Shown here piece by piece: positions 1 to 5,260 of a stretch of DNA of 5,260 nucleotides. The notes under the pieces were generated by a model. The model was not told the DNA's origin, searched no databases, and saw only the letters and a list, made by a program, of their open reading frames with translations. The stretch covers positions 1 to 5,260 of the forward strand of contig CAHJWV010000587.1 of assembly GCA_903643055.1 (NCBI GenBank), in the 5' to 3' direction. This stretch comes from Burkholderiales bacterium. GTDB taxonomy: Bacteria; Pseudomonadota; Gammaproteobacteria; Burkholderiales; Burkholderiaceae. The translations under genes were made by a program, and so were the position numbers. Position 1 is the first letter of the stretch. Every line of letters starts with the position of its first letter.

Positions 1-375
1 GCTGATGCGGTCATTCGTTGCCAAGGTCACCGTCTTGATCTGCTCGGCGCCTGCGCTGCATTGCGCCGGGCCGCTGGCAGCGCATTGACACAGTGAAGAG
101 GCGCCGGTGTGAATGACGTAGCAGGAGCCGGCGGTGGTCGGAAGAAAGCTGACGCGGATCGATTGATTGCGCATCACCGCCTCCGAGCGGGCATAGCGCA
201 GATCGGCCGCCAGTTGCACCGCCGCGCCATCGGTGTGGCGGGCGTCGACCAGGCCTTGCAGCGATGGCGTGGCGATCGAGAGCATCACGCCTGCCACGGC
301 CACGGTGACCATCAGTTCGATCAATGTGAAGCCGCGTAGCTGGTGATAAAAGGGAGAGGGGCGCTGGGCTTGCAT
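1..375 (-). CDS. GspH/FimT-family type IV pilus minor pseudopilin, N-terminal part (cut by window edge)
   Basis: Reading the minus strand from the ATG at 375 gives 125 codons without a stop, running off the left edge. Residues 14-21 read RGFTLIEL, the type III prepilin signal: a 15-residue basic leader ending in Gly, Phe as first mature residue and Glu at +5. A hydrophobic helix follows (about 18-37). An ARHTDGAAVQLAADLRYARSE-like stretch and a later Cys-Tyr-Val-Ile-His-Thr-Gly segment with clustered cysteines (at about 85, 95, 97 and 106) resemble GspH/FimT proteins of Burkholderiales. Such proteins are cleaved by PilD and are thought to form the initiation complex at the tip of type IV pili; a FimT-like role in DNA uptake is possible. 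The start at 375 gives a normal leader length. An in-frame ATG at 429 would give a 33-residue leader. Transcription probably continues from nrdR, 128 bp upstream, where I see no strong promoter or intrinsic terminator. Confidence 0.85.
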   Translation of the reverse strand, partial: MQAQRPSPFYHQLRGFTLIELMVTVAVAGVMLSIATPSLQGLVDARHTDGAAVQLAADLRYARSEAVMRNQSIRVSFLPTTAGSCYVIHTGASSLCQCAASGPAQCSAGAEQIKTVTLATNDRIS

Positions 376-503
376 GGTCCTGCCTGGTTGCTGGGGGTGA
401 AGGCACTGTAAAAAGTGCTCACCGCTCATGCGACCCTAGGAGGAGGGGAGGCCGTCTGCTTTGACGAGGGACCCTCCAGCGAGGGGACACCCGTCAGCGC
501 CAA

Positions 504-947
504 TCAAATGTCGCGAATCAACTGCCGGAATTCATCGACATCTTCAAAGCTGCGGTAGACCGAAGCGAAGCGCACATAGGCGACTTTGTCGATGCGCTTG
601 AGTTCGCGCATCACCAGTTCGCCCAGCCGGGTCGACGGGACTTCCTTGGCGCCGCTGTTCAGCAGCTTGTCCTGGATGCGCTCGATCGCGGCGTCGATCT
701 GCTCGACGCTGACCGGGCGCTTGCGCAGTGCCAGCGACATCGAGCCGCGGATCTTCGAGATGTCGAAGTCGGCGCGGGTGCCGTCCTTTTTGACGACCGA
801 AGGCAGCGCGATTTCGGCCCGTTCGTAGGTCGTGAAACGCTTGTCGCAGCTGTGGCAGCGCCGGCGGCGGCGAACGACATCGCCCTCGTCAGACTCGCGC
901 GTTTCAACGACCTGGGTTTCTTCGTGGCTGCAAAAGGGGCAACGCAT
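504..947 (-). CDS. nrdR: NrdR, ATP-cone transcriptional repressor of ribonucleotide reductase genes
   Basis: A complete 147-residue protein of normal family length. It begins MRCPFC, the canonical NrdR start. A zinc ribbon is formed by Cys3, Cys6, Cys31 and Cys34, with the basic run RRRRR just before Cys31. The ATP-cone domain covers about 49-139 and begins with the VVKKDG and R-x-x-FD signature. NrdR senses ATP versus dATP through the cone, changes oligomeric state, and represses nrd operons at tandem NrdR boxes. I see no NrdR-box pair in this window, so its targets lie elsewhere. The start at 947 has only a weak Shine-Dalgarno (CTGAG, just upstream). The gene lies 83 bp after glyA on the same strand, so co-transcription is likely. 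glyA-nrdR adjacency is, from memory, common in betaproteobacteria. Confidence 0.97.
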   Translation of the reverse strand: MRCPFCSHEETQVVETRESDEGDVVRRRRRCHSCDKRFTTYERAEIALPSVVKKDGTRADFDISKIRGSMSLALRKRPVSVEQIDAAIERIQDKLLNSGAKEVPSTRLGELVMRELKRIDKVAYVRFASVYRSFEDVDEFRQLIRDI

Positions 948-970
948 GGCTCAGTGAGGCGCGCGTGGCA

Positions 971-1020
971 GGCGCCGCCCTGGGCAGGGCAGCGCCGCTT
1001 CACGGCTGCGGCGAAGCGGC
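971..1020 (-). other. Two overlapping GC-rich stem-loops in the glyA-nrdR spacer
   Basis: Just after the glyA stop, GCCGCTTC (994-1001) is the exact reverse complement of GAAGCGGC (1013-1020), an 8-bp stem with an 11-nt loop. Further on, GGCGC (971-975) pairs with GCGCC (992-996) and GCCCT (977-981) with AGGGC (986-990), giving a 10-bp stem with one central mismatch and a 4-nt loop. Both use bases 994-996, so they cannot both form completely. Neither is followed by a T-run on the minus strand, so an intrinsic terminator is unlikely. RNA stabilisation, attenuation or translation control of nrdR are open possibilities. Confidence 0.45.
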
Positions 1021-1030
1021 CGGACGGCTG

Positions 1031-2281
1031 TCACCGATACACCGGGAAATCGCGCGTCAGCGCTGCCACCTTGGCCTTGACGGCGGCGATGTTGGCTTCG
1101 TCATGCGGCTGGTCGAGCACATCAGCGATCAGGTGCGCCGTGGCGCGAGCCTGGTCTTCCTTGAAGCCACGCGTCGTGAAGGCCGGCGAGCCGAGGCGAA
1201 TGCCGCTCGTGACCATCGGCTTTTGCGGATCGTTCGGGATGCCGTTCTTGTTGCAGGTCATGTGGGCCTGGCCGAGGATGGCTTCGGCTTCCTTGCCGGT
1301 CAGATTTTTCGGGCGCAGATCCACCAGCATCAGGTGCGACTGCGTGCCACCGCTGACGATGCGTAGGCCGCGCGAGGCGAGTGTCTCGGCCAGCACGGCC
1401 GCGTTCTTCACGACTTGCTGCTGATAGGTCTTGAACTCGGGCAGGAGCGCTTCCTTGAACGCCACGGCCTTGCCGGCAATCACGTGCATCAGCGGGCCGC
1501 CCTGGATGCCCGGGAAAATGGCGCTGTTGACCTTTTTCGCGATGGCTTCGTCGTTCATCAGGATGATGCCGCCGCGCGGGCCGCGCAGGCTCTTGTGCGT
1601 GGTGGACGTGACGACGTCGGCAAACGGCAACGGGTTCGGATAGACGCCTGCGGCGATCAGGCCGGCGTAGTGCGCCATGTCGACCATCAGGTAAGCGCCG
1701 ATGGCTTTGGCGACCTTCGAGAAGCGCTCGAAGTCGATGTGCAGGCTGTAGGCCGATGCGCCGGCGATGATCAGCTTTGGCTTGTGTTCATGGGCCAGGC
1801 GCTCCATCGCGTCGTAGTCGATGGCTTCCTTGGCATCGAGCCCGTAGCTCACGACCTTGAACCACTTGCCGCTCATGTTGAGTGGCATGCCGTGGGTCAA
1901 GTGACCGCCTTCGGCCAGGCTCATTCCCATGATGGTTTCGCCGGGTTGCAGCAGGCCGAAGAAGACGGCCTGGTTGGCCTGTGAACCGGAATTCGGTTGC
2001 ACGTTGGCATGGGCCGCGCCGAAGAGCTCCTTCACCCGATCGATCGCCAGTTGCTCGGCGATGTCGACGTATTCACAGCCACCGTAGTAGCGCTTGCCGG
2101 GATAGCCCTCGGCGTATTTGTTGGTCAGCTGGGTACCCTGCGCGGCCATCACGGCCGGCGAGGCGTAGTTTTCCGAGGCGATCAGCTCGATGTGATCTTC
2201 CTGGCGCTGATTCTCGCGCTGGATGACAGCCCACAACTCGGGATCGACGTTGGCAAGGGTGGATTGGGTCCGGTCAAACAT
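1031..2281 (-). CDS. glyA: Serine hydroxymethyltransferase
   Basis: Encodes 416 residues (E. coli GlyA has 417), so it is full length. This cytoplasmic PLP enzyme converts serine plus THF to glycine plus 5,10-methylene-THF, the main one-carbon entry for purines, thymidylate and methionine. The PLP lysine is Lys230 in [14 protein letters not shown]. Asp201 and His204 in VDMAHYAG hold the cofactor ring. NSGSQAN (97-103) binds the phosphate. Arg362 in TSGIRLG binds the substrate carboxylate. GGPLMH (261-266) is also typical. The start at 2281 fits the family N-terminus ([17 protein letters not shown]) and is preceded by an AAGAGGA ribosome binding site nine bases upstream. The 219-bp leader carries a ZTP riboswitch, described separately. 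It is followed by nrdR on the same strand, and nothing in the gene looks broken or foreign. Confidence 0.98.
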   Translation of the reverse strand: MFDRTQSTLANVDPELWAVIQRENQRQEDHIELIASENYASPAVMAAQGTQLTNKYAEGYPGKRYYGGCEYVDIAEQLAIDRVKELFGAAHANVQPNSGSQANQAVFFGLLQPGETIMGMSLAEGGHLTHGMPLNMSGKWFKVVSYGLDAKEAIDYDAMERLAHEHKPKLIIAGASAYSLHIDFERFSKVAKAIGAYLMVDMAHYAGLIAAGVYPNPLPFADVVTSTTHKSLRGPRGGIILMNDEAIAKKVNSAIFPGIQGGPLMHVIAGKAVAFKEALLPEFKTYQQQVVKNAAVLAETLASRGLRIVSGGTQSHLMLVDLRPKNLTGKEAEAILGQAHMTCNKNGIPNDPQKPMVTSGIRLGSPAFTTRGFKEDQARATAHLIADVLDQPHDEANIAAVKAKVAALTRDFPVYR

Positions 2282-2290
2282 GGTTGGCAG

Positions 2291-2306
2291 TCCTCTTGGT
2301 CAGAAG
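2291..2306 (-). promoter_or_regulatory. glyA ribosome binding site with a small hairpin able to mask it
   Basis: AAGAGGA (2297-2291) lies nine bases before the glyA ATG and is the only good Shine-Dalgarno. CTTCT (2306-2302) can pair with AGAGG (2296-2292) across a 5-base loop with one G-U pair, which would cover the ribosome binding site. The hairpin is short and may be chance. It matters because it lies directly downstream of a riboswitch whose switching mechanism is not obvious. Confidence 0.5.
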
Positions 2307-2319
2307 TCCCTCAATGCGA

Positions 2320-2340
2320 AGCCCGCCTCGGTGGCGGGCT
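2320..2340 (-). other. Strong stem-loop between ZTP aptamer and glyA start (possible expression platform)
   Basis: AGCCCGCC (2340-2333 on the minus strand) and GGCGGGCT (2327-2320) form a perfect 8-bp, nearly all G-C stem with a 5-base loop. It starts 10 bases after the conserved 3' motif of the riboswitch and ends 38 bases before the glyA ATG. A terminator hairpin would fit this place in a ZTP riboswitch, but only TTCGCATTG follows, not a T-run. It may be a weak or factor-dependent terminator, or a spacer helix. Its 3' arm can alternatively pair, with a one-base bulge, with GCCC-T-GCC at 2350-2343, giving a possible switch. Confidence 0.5.
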
Positions 2341-2350
2341 GCGGCAGGGC

Positions 2351-2460
2351 TGCCCAGGCGAACGGCTGAACCGATTCCAGTGTCTGCAAATCGGGCCGCG
2401 CTTCCCAGTGGTTCACCACGTCAGGCCCGGGTGGATCGGGCCTTATCGCCAGTTGCGCGG
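2351..2460 (-). promoter_or_regulatory. ZTP (pfl-motif) riboswitch controlling glyA
   Basis: On the minus strand, P1 pairs CCGCGC (2460-2455) with GCGCGG (2401-2396). P1 is followed by the conserved ACTGGCGA (2453-2446). A 7-bp hairpin, AGGCCCG (2443-2437) with CGGGCCT (2429-2423), comes next. P2 is GTGG-TGAA-CCAC (2419-2408), and TGGGAAGC (2407-2400) returns to P1. A linker hairpin pairs CCGATT (2394-2389) with AATCGG (2376-2371). The hallmark 3' motif CGCCTGGGCA lies at 2360-2351. The defining pseudoknot is intact: GGCG (2450-2447) is complementary to CGCC (2360-2357). The class binds ZTP/ZMP, intermediates that accumulate when 10-formyl-THF is scarce, and usually turns on one-carbon or purine genes, glyA among them. 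The match to conserved segments, the pairing and the position before glyA all agree. Recognised from memory of the consensus, not by a covariance search. Confidence 0.9.
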
Positions 2461-2490
2461 CGAGGGCGAGTGTACCGCGGCCCTCGCCGC
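2457..2490. repeat. Perfect 11-bp inverted repeat between the transglycosylase stop and the ZTP aptamer
   Basis: GCGGCGAGGGC (2457-2467) is the exact reverse complement of GCCCTCGCCGC (2480-2490), with a 12-bp centre. It begins 11 bases after the transglycosylase stop codon, so its RNA could end or protect that transcript's 3' end, although no T-run follows. The centre contains the candidate glyA -10 element. The promoter-distal arm covers the first four bases of aptamer P1. It could also be a protein-binding operator. Confidence 0.7.
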
Positions 2491-2498
2491 AGGGCGAA
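2469..2498 (-). promoter_or_regulatory. Candidate sigma70 promoter for glyA
   Basis: TACACT (2474-2469 on the minus strand) matches the -10 consensus at four of six bases including the key T, A and final T. TTCGCC (2498-2493) is a poor -35 at 18-bp spacing. The predicted start is near 2462, about two bases before aptamer P1, which is where a riboswitch promoter would be expected. The location is the stronger argument, as the hexamers alone are weak. Confidence 0.45.
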
Positions 2499-2500
2499 GC

Positions 2501-3424
2501 TCAGGACGCGTCGTGATGCAACAGCGCGATTTGCTCTTCGCCGGGCTTGTGGGCGGCCGGCTCGGTCAGATTGACCGGATCGGCGCCTGTCAGCGTGGCC
2601 GTGGGCAAAGCGGCCGATGCAGGCGGCACGATCAACGGCGCGTTGACCGCAACGATCTTGCCGGCCGAGATGCGCCGCAGGTGGTCTTGCTCAGCCAGCA
2701 CTTTGCCGGCGTAGCCGCCGTCATCGGTGAGGTTGGCCGCACCGACATAAAAGCGCAGGCCGGCCTCGAGGCTGCCGGCGCGCCGGATGCATTCCTTCAG
2801 CACCTGCACACCGACACGAAGGTTCGTCACCGGGTCAAAAGCTGCGTGATTGCCGCCAAAGGCTTCGTATTTGTCGTCATGGACCTGGGTCATGACCTGC
2901 ATCAGCCCCTGCGCACCGACCGGGCTTTGCGCGAACGGGTTGAAGCTCGACTCGATGGCCATGATGGCCAGGATCAAGGTCGGGTCGAGGCTGACCTTCG
3001 CGCCGACCGTCCAGGCCTCCTTGACCAGCCGGCTGATCGGCTCGGGTGCCACGCGGTATCGGCGAGCCAGCCACACGGCGACCGCCGCCTGCTGCTGCGT
3101 CAGGTCTTTCGGGTCGATGGCGGTGGCGCGGCTGACCGCGGTGGGTTCGCTCAGCTCGGCAAAAGCCAGCGAGGTGCGGTCGGCACGGGCGTTGTGCCGG
3201 GCCTGCAACCAGTTGAACGCCTGGTTTTCGACCGAATGGCGCAGGTCGGAATGCGTGGCCGCAAACAGCAGCAGCGCTGCGACGGTCAAACCGAGCAGGG
3301 CCAAGGTGTTGTGGCTGACCTCAAGCAGCCCATGGCCCACATCACTCAGAAATACATGCGTTGATCGGATCGTTGATCGCCTTGTCTGGTTCAGCTTCGA
3401 AAACAACTCTTGAAGCGCTGTCAT
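2501..3424 (-). CDS. Membrane-anchored lytic transglycosylase (SLT domain)
   Basis: Encodes 307 residues from the ATG at 3424, chosen because AAGGAG stands four bases upstream. The frame stays open to an ATG at 3541, but those 39 residues have no ribosome site. The protein has a basic cytoplasmic N-terminus, one membrane helix (about 40-57), a linker, then a periplasmic SLT domain (about 140-250). The motif AIESSFNPFAQSPVGAQGLM carries the catalytic Glu158, and GAQGLMQVM (170-178) is the second SLT signature. The usual late AYNAG motif appears as FYVGAAN (225-231). The C-terminal 50 residues are Pro/Ala-rich and probably disordered. The family cleaves the MurNAc-GlcNAc bond of peptidoglycan to form 1,6-anhydro-MurNAc. 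The gene is divergent from ubiD and lies upstream of glyA on the same strand. The specific subfamily and cellular role are not determinable here. Confidence 0.9.
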   Translation of the reverse strand: MTALQELFSKLNQTRRSTIRSTHVFLSDVGHGLLEVSHNTLALLGLTVAALLLFAATHSDLRHSVENQAFNWLQARHNARADRTSLAFAELSEPTAVSRATAIDPKDLTQQQAAVAVWLARRYRVAPEPISRLVKEAWTVGAKVSLDPTLILAIMAIESSFNPFAQSPVGAQGLMQVMTQVHDDKYEAFGGNHAAFDPVTNLRVGVQVLKECIRRAGSLEAGLRFYVGAANLTDDGGYAGKVLAEQDHLRRISAGKIVAVNAPLIVPPASAALPTATLTGADPVNLTEPAAHKPGEEQIALLHHDAS

Positions 3425-3461
3425 GTCACTCCTTTCTTCTCTGTCTCCCTCGGCAGCAGCT

Positions 3462-3562
3462 GGGCTCTTGAGAGCCCTTCGCGTCACAAAGCGACAGTGA
3501 TAATCCACGCCCACACCGGGGAGGTCGGACAGTTCCGCCACCGCGCCGTGCGGCCGTGGATT
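3462..3562 (-). other. Potentially structured leader of the lytic transglycosylase gene
   Basis: AATCCACG (3502-3509) is the exact reverse complement of CGTGGATT (3555-3562), an 8-bp closing stem. Inside are CGGA-CAGT-TCCG (3526-3537, extendable by GG/CC over a one-base bulge) and GCCG-TG-CGGC (3545-3554). Nearer the gene, GGGCTC-TTGA-GAGCCC (3463-3476, extendable one G-C pair outward) forms a further hairpin. All would lie in the 5' leader if transcription starts near 3625. No known riboswitch family is recognised, and the GC content makes chance pairing easy. Confidence 0.3.
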
Positions 3563-3581
3563 GGCAACGTTACACCCCTTG

Positions 3582-3623
3582 GATTCGGGATGAAGATTCG
3601 GGTTAACCCTGATCTTTGTCAGG
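3582..3623. promoter_or_regulatory. Cluster of operator-like repeats in the divergent intergenic region
   Basis: Three elements adjoin. GATTCGGG occurs twice in direct orientation (3582-3589 and 3595-3602, 13-bp period). GGGTTAACCC (3600-3609) is a perfect 10-bp palindrome. CCTGA-N6-TCAGG (3608-3623) is a 16-bp dyad. The cluster lies just downstream of the predicted transglycosylase start site and upstream of ubiD's promoter candidate, a sensible place for a regulator. No regulator family is recognised. Confidence 0.35.
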
Positions 3624-3631
3624 CTAGTCGA

Positions 3632-3661
3632 ATTCTAGGAAGGCTTTTCATAACCGGTCAA
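3632..3661 (-). promoter_or_regulatory. Likely sigma70 promoter for the lytic transglycosylase gene
   Basis: On the minus strand TTGACC (3661-3656) and TAGAAT (3637-3632) each match their consensus hexamer at five of six bases, separated by 18 bp. The predicted start is near 3625, giving an unusually long leader of about 200 bases. It is the best promoter match seen in the window. I found no good alternative closer to the gene. Confidence 0.55.
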
Positions 3662-3683
3662 CCATTACAAAGCCGGATCTAAT
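3655..3683 (+). promoter_or_regulatory. Weak candidate promoter for ubiD
   Basis: TCTAAT (3678-3683) matches -10 at five of six bases, with a poor -35 CGGTCA (3655-3660) at 17 bp. The start would fall near 3690, only about five bases before the ubiD ATG, so the mRNA would be almost leaderless. This fits the absence of a Shine-Dalgarno there. The -35 overlaps the opposite-strand -35 of the transglycosylase promoter, so the two might compete. A TTGTCA at 3616-3621 has no good -10 partner. Confidence 0.25.
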
Positions 3684-3694
3684 GACTTAAAAAT

Positions 3695-5254
3695 ATGAAG
3701 TATCGAGACTTGCGTGACTTTATGGCGATGTTGGAACGCTCGGGTGAATTGAAACGCGTGCTCGACCCAGTGTCTGCGCGGCTTGAAATGACAGTGCTCA
3801 GTGACCGCGTTTTGCGCGCTGGCGGCCCGGCCTTGTTGTTCCAGAACCCCACCGGTTACAAAATTCCGGCGCTTACCAACCTGTTTGGGACCCCAAAACG
3901 GGTTGCCTTGGGCATGGGCGCGACCGATGTCGGCGAACTCCGCGCCGTTGGCCAGGTGCTCGCGAACCTGAAAGAGCCGGAGCCGCCGAAGGGTTTGAAA
4001 GACGCTGGAAAACTGTTGCAGATGGCGAAGGCGCTGTGGACGATGAAGCCGGCGCTGGTGCGCCACCCGGACTGCCAGCAAGAGGTGCTGGAGGGCAGCG
4101 AAGTCGATCTGGGCGAGTTGCCGGTGCAGCTTTGCTGGCCGGGAGACATCGGTCCGCTGATTACTTGGGGCTTGGTCATCACGCGCGGGCCGCAGGCGGT
4201 TGCGAATCCGCGCAAGCGGCAGAACCTGGGCATCTACCGCCAACAGGTGATTGGCCGGCGGCAAGTCATCATGCGTTGGCTCGCGCACCGGGGCGGCGCC
4301 CTCGATTTCCGGGATTTCGCGCTGGCCAGCCCCGGCCAGCCATTTCCGATTGCGGTGGCCTTGGGTGCCGACCCGGCCACGATTCTGGGCGCCGTCACGC
4401 CGGTGCCGGATTCGCTGTCCGAATATCAGTTCGCGGGCTTGCTGCGTGGCAGCCGTACCGAATTGGCCGATACGTCGGTGGGTGACAACGGCTTGATGCT
4501 GCAGGCGCCAGCCAGCGCGGAATTCGTCTTGGAAGGTCACATCCCGACGGCCGCCGCCGGTTTCACCGGCCACAGTGAGCATGGTGTGCCGATCAAGGAA
4601 GTGAATGGTTATCTGTATGCGCTTGAAGGCCCATTTGGCGACCACACCGGCTACTACAATGAGCAGGACTGGTTTCCGGTGTTTGAGATCCAGCGGCTGA
4701 CTCGGCGCCACGACCCGATCTATCACTCGACTTACACCGGCAAACCACCGGATGAACCTGCGGTGCTGGGTGTGGCCTTGAATGAAGTGTTCGTTCCGAT
4801 TCTGCAAAAGCAGTTTCCGGAGATCGTTGACTTCTATCTGCCGCCGGAAGGCTGCAGCTACCGAATGGCGATCATCAGCATCCGCAAAAGCTATCCGGGC
4901 CATGCCAAGCGCTTGATGTTCGGCCTGTGGAGCTTTTTGCGCCAGTTCATGTACACCAAGTTCATCGTGGTGACCGATGACGATGTCGACATCCGCAACT
5001 GGCAAGAGGTGATCTGGGCCATCACGACCCGCATGGACCCGGTTCGCGACACCACGCTGGTCGAGCAAACGCCGATCGACTACCTCGATTTCGCGTCACC
5101 GGTCAGCGGCCTGGGCGGCAAGATGGGTTTGGATGCAACCAATAAGTGGCCCGGCGAAACCAGCCGCGAATGGGGCCGCAGTATCAAGATGGACCACGGG
5201 GTCGAACAGCGCGTTGCGCATTTGTTCGACCGGCTGATGACGCCGGCTCAATGA
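3695..5254 (+). CDS. ubiD: UbiD, 3-octaprenyl-4-hydroxybenzoate carboxy-lyase
   Basis: A complete 519-residue UbiD-family decarboxylase. It uses prenylated FMN (made by UbiX) and Mn to decarboxylate 3-polyprenyl-4-hydroxybenzoate in ubiquinone synthesis. The start MKYRDLRDF matches E. coli UbiD (MKYNDLRDF), and an in-frame stop at 3683-3685 excludes an earlier start. By alignment from memory to E. coli, ligands appear at Asn177 (Mn), Ile180-Tyr181-Arg182, Arg194-Trp195-Leu196 and Arg199-Gly200 (prFMN), and Glu243 (Mn). The proton donor is Asp316 in [10 protein letters not shown]. The C-terminal DATNKWPGE and REWG segments are typical. It exceeds the E. coli protein by 22 residues, mostly an insertion at about 283-309. 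No Shine-Dalgarno precedes the ATG. It is divergent from the transglycosylase; ubiX is not in the window. Confidence 0.96.
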   Translation: MKYRDLRDFMAMLERSGELKRVLDPVSARLEMTVLSDRVLRAGGPALLFQNPTGYKIPALTNLFGTPKRVALGMGATDVGELRAVGQVLANLKEPEPPKGLKDAGKLLQMAKALWTMKPALVRHPDCQQEVLEGSEVDLGELPVQLCWPGDIGPLITWGLVITRGPQAVANPRKRQNLGIYRQQVIGRRQVIMRWLAHRGGALDFRDFALASPGQPFPIAVALGADPATILGAVTPVPDSLSEYQFAGLLRGSRTELADTSVGDNGLMLQAPASAEFVLEGHIPTAAAGFTGHSEHGVPIKEVNGYLYALEGPFGDHTGYYNEQDWFPVFEIQRLTRRHDPIYHSTYTGKPPDEPAVLGVALNEVFVPILQKQFPEIVDFYLPPEGCSYRMAIISIRKSYPGHAKRLMFGLWSFLRQFMYTKFIVVTDDDVDIRNWQEVIWAITTRMDPVRDTTLVEQTPIDYLDFASPVSGLGGKMGLDATNKWPGETSREWGRSIKMDHGVEQRVAHLFDRLMTPAQ

Positions 5255-5260
5255 GGGGCT

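Noticed and set aside
11..406. 131-codon minus-strand open frame
   Set aside because: It is a frame-shifted shadow of the pseudopilin gene: Arg/His-rich, without the prepilin motif.
376..503. Intrinsic terminator after nrdR
   Set aside because: A 5-bp stem (CCCTC 472-476 with GAGGG 481-485) and GCACT/AGTGC (403-407 with 414-418) are present, but both are short and lack a following T-run in the right place.
2282..2500. Glycine, SAM, SAH or THF riboswitch in the glyA leader
   Set aside because: These were considered because of the gene. The conserved segments and pseudoknot fit the ZTP class, and I do not see the core motifs of the others.
1997..3364. 455-codon plus-strand open frame across the glyA start, riboswitch and transglycosylase
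   Set aside because: It runs antisense through two well-supported genes and a structured leader, has low-complexity Arg/Gly/Gln composition and no domain resemblance.
3425..3541. Upstream extension of the lytic transglycosylase to the ATG at 3541
   Set aside because: No ribosome binding site lies at 3541. A strong AAGGAG stands before the ATG at 3424, and the added 39 residues would precede an already complete anchor and SLT domain.
3665..5068. 467-codon open frame antisense to ubiD
   Set aside because: Its predicted protein is rich in Arg, His and Gln with no recognisable domain. The opposite strand encodes a complete UbiD with all expected residues. Long antisense frames are usual in GC-rich genes with biased third positions.
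1..5260. Mobile element, phage, defence system or CRISPR array
   Set aside because: All genes are conserved housekeeping types of uniform composition. No transposase, integrase, terminal repeats or regularly spaced repeats were seen.

Overview
The window is about 60-65% GC and packed with ordinary chromosomal housekeeping genes. The protein sequences (GlyA beginning MFDRTQ, a 519-residue UbiD, a 147-residue NrdR) and the order fimT-like / nrdR / glyA / lytic transglycosylase // ubiD suggest a betaproteobacterium, probably of the Burkholderiales. This is judged from family resemblance only, since no search was possible. I see no mobile element, CRISPR array, tRNA or rRNA.

Layout, left to right: (1) 1-375, minus strand: the N-terminal 125 residues of a GspH/FimT-type pseudopilin, cut by the window edge. 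(2) 504-947, minus: nrdR, the ATP-cone repressor of ribonucleotide reductase genes. (3) 948-1030: a spacer with two strong GC-rich hairpins that share bases. (4) 1031-2281, minus: glyA, serine hydroxymethyltransferase. (5) 2282-2500: the glyA leader, which is the most informative part of the window. It holds a recognisable ZTP (pfl-motif) riboswitch at 2460-2351, a likely promoter just upstream, a perfect 11-bp inverted repeat overlapping both, and a strong hairpin between aptamer and ribosome binding site. (6) 2501-3424, minus: a membrane-anchored SLT-type lytic transglycosylase. (7) 3425-3694: a 270-bp divergent intergenic region with overlapping promoter candidates, palindromes and a potentially structured leader for the transglycosylase. 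(8) 3695-5254, plus: ubiD, the prenylated-FMN decarboxylase of ubiquinone biosynthesis.

How the parts may work together: GlyA makes 5,10-methylene-THF and glycine, feeding purine and thymidylate synthesis. ZTP/ZMP accumulates when 10-formyl-THF runs short, so a ZTP riboswitch on glyA is physiologically coherent. nrdR lies 83 bp downstream on the same strand with no convincing terminator between, so the same signal may also reach the dNTP-synthesis regulator, and perhaps the pseudopilin gene beyond it. The ZTP riboswitch class is known. What deserves a second look here is how the aptamer, its promoter and an upstream inverted repeat interlock.
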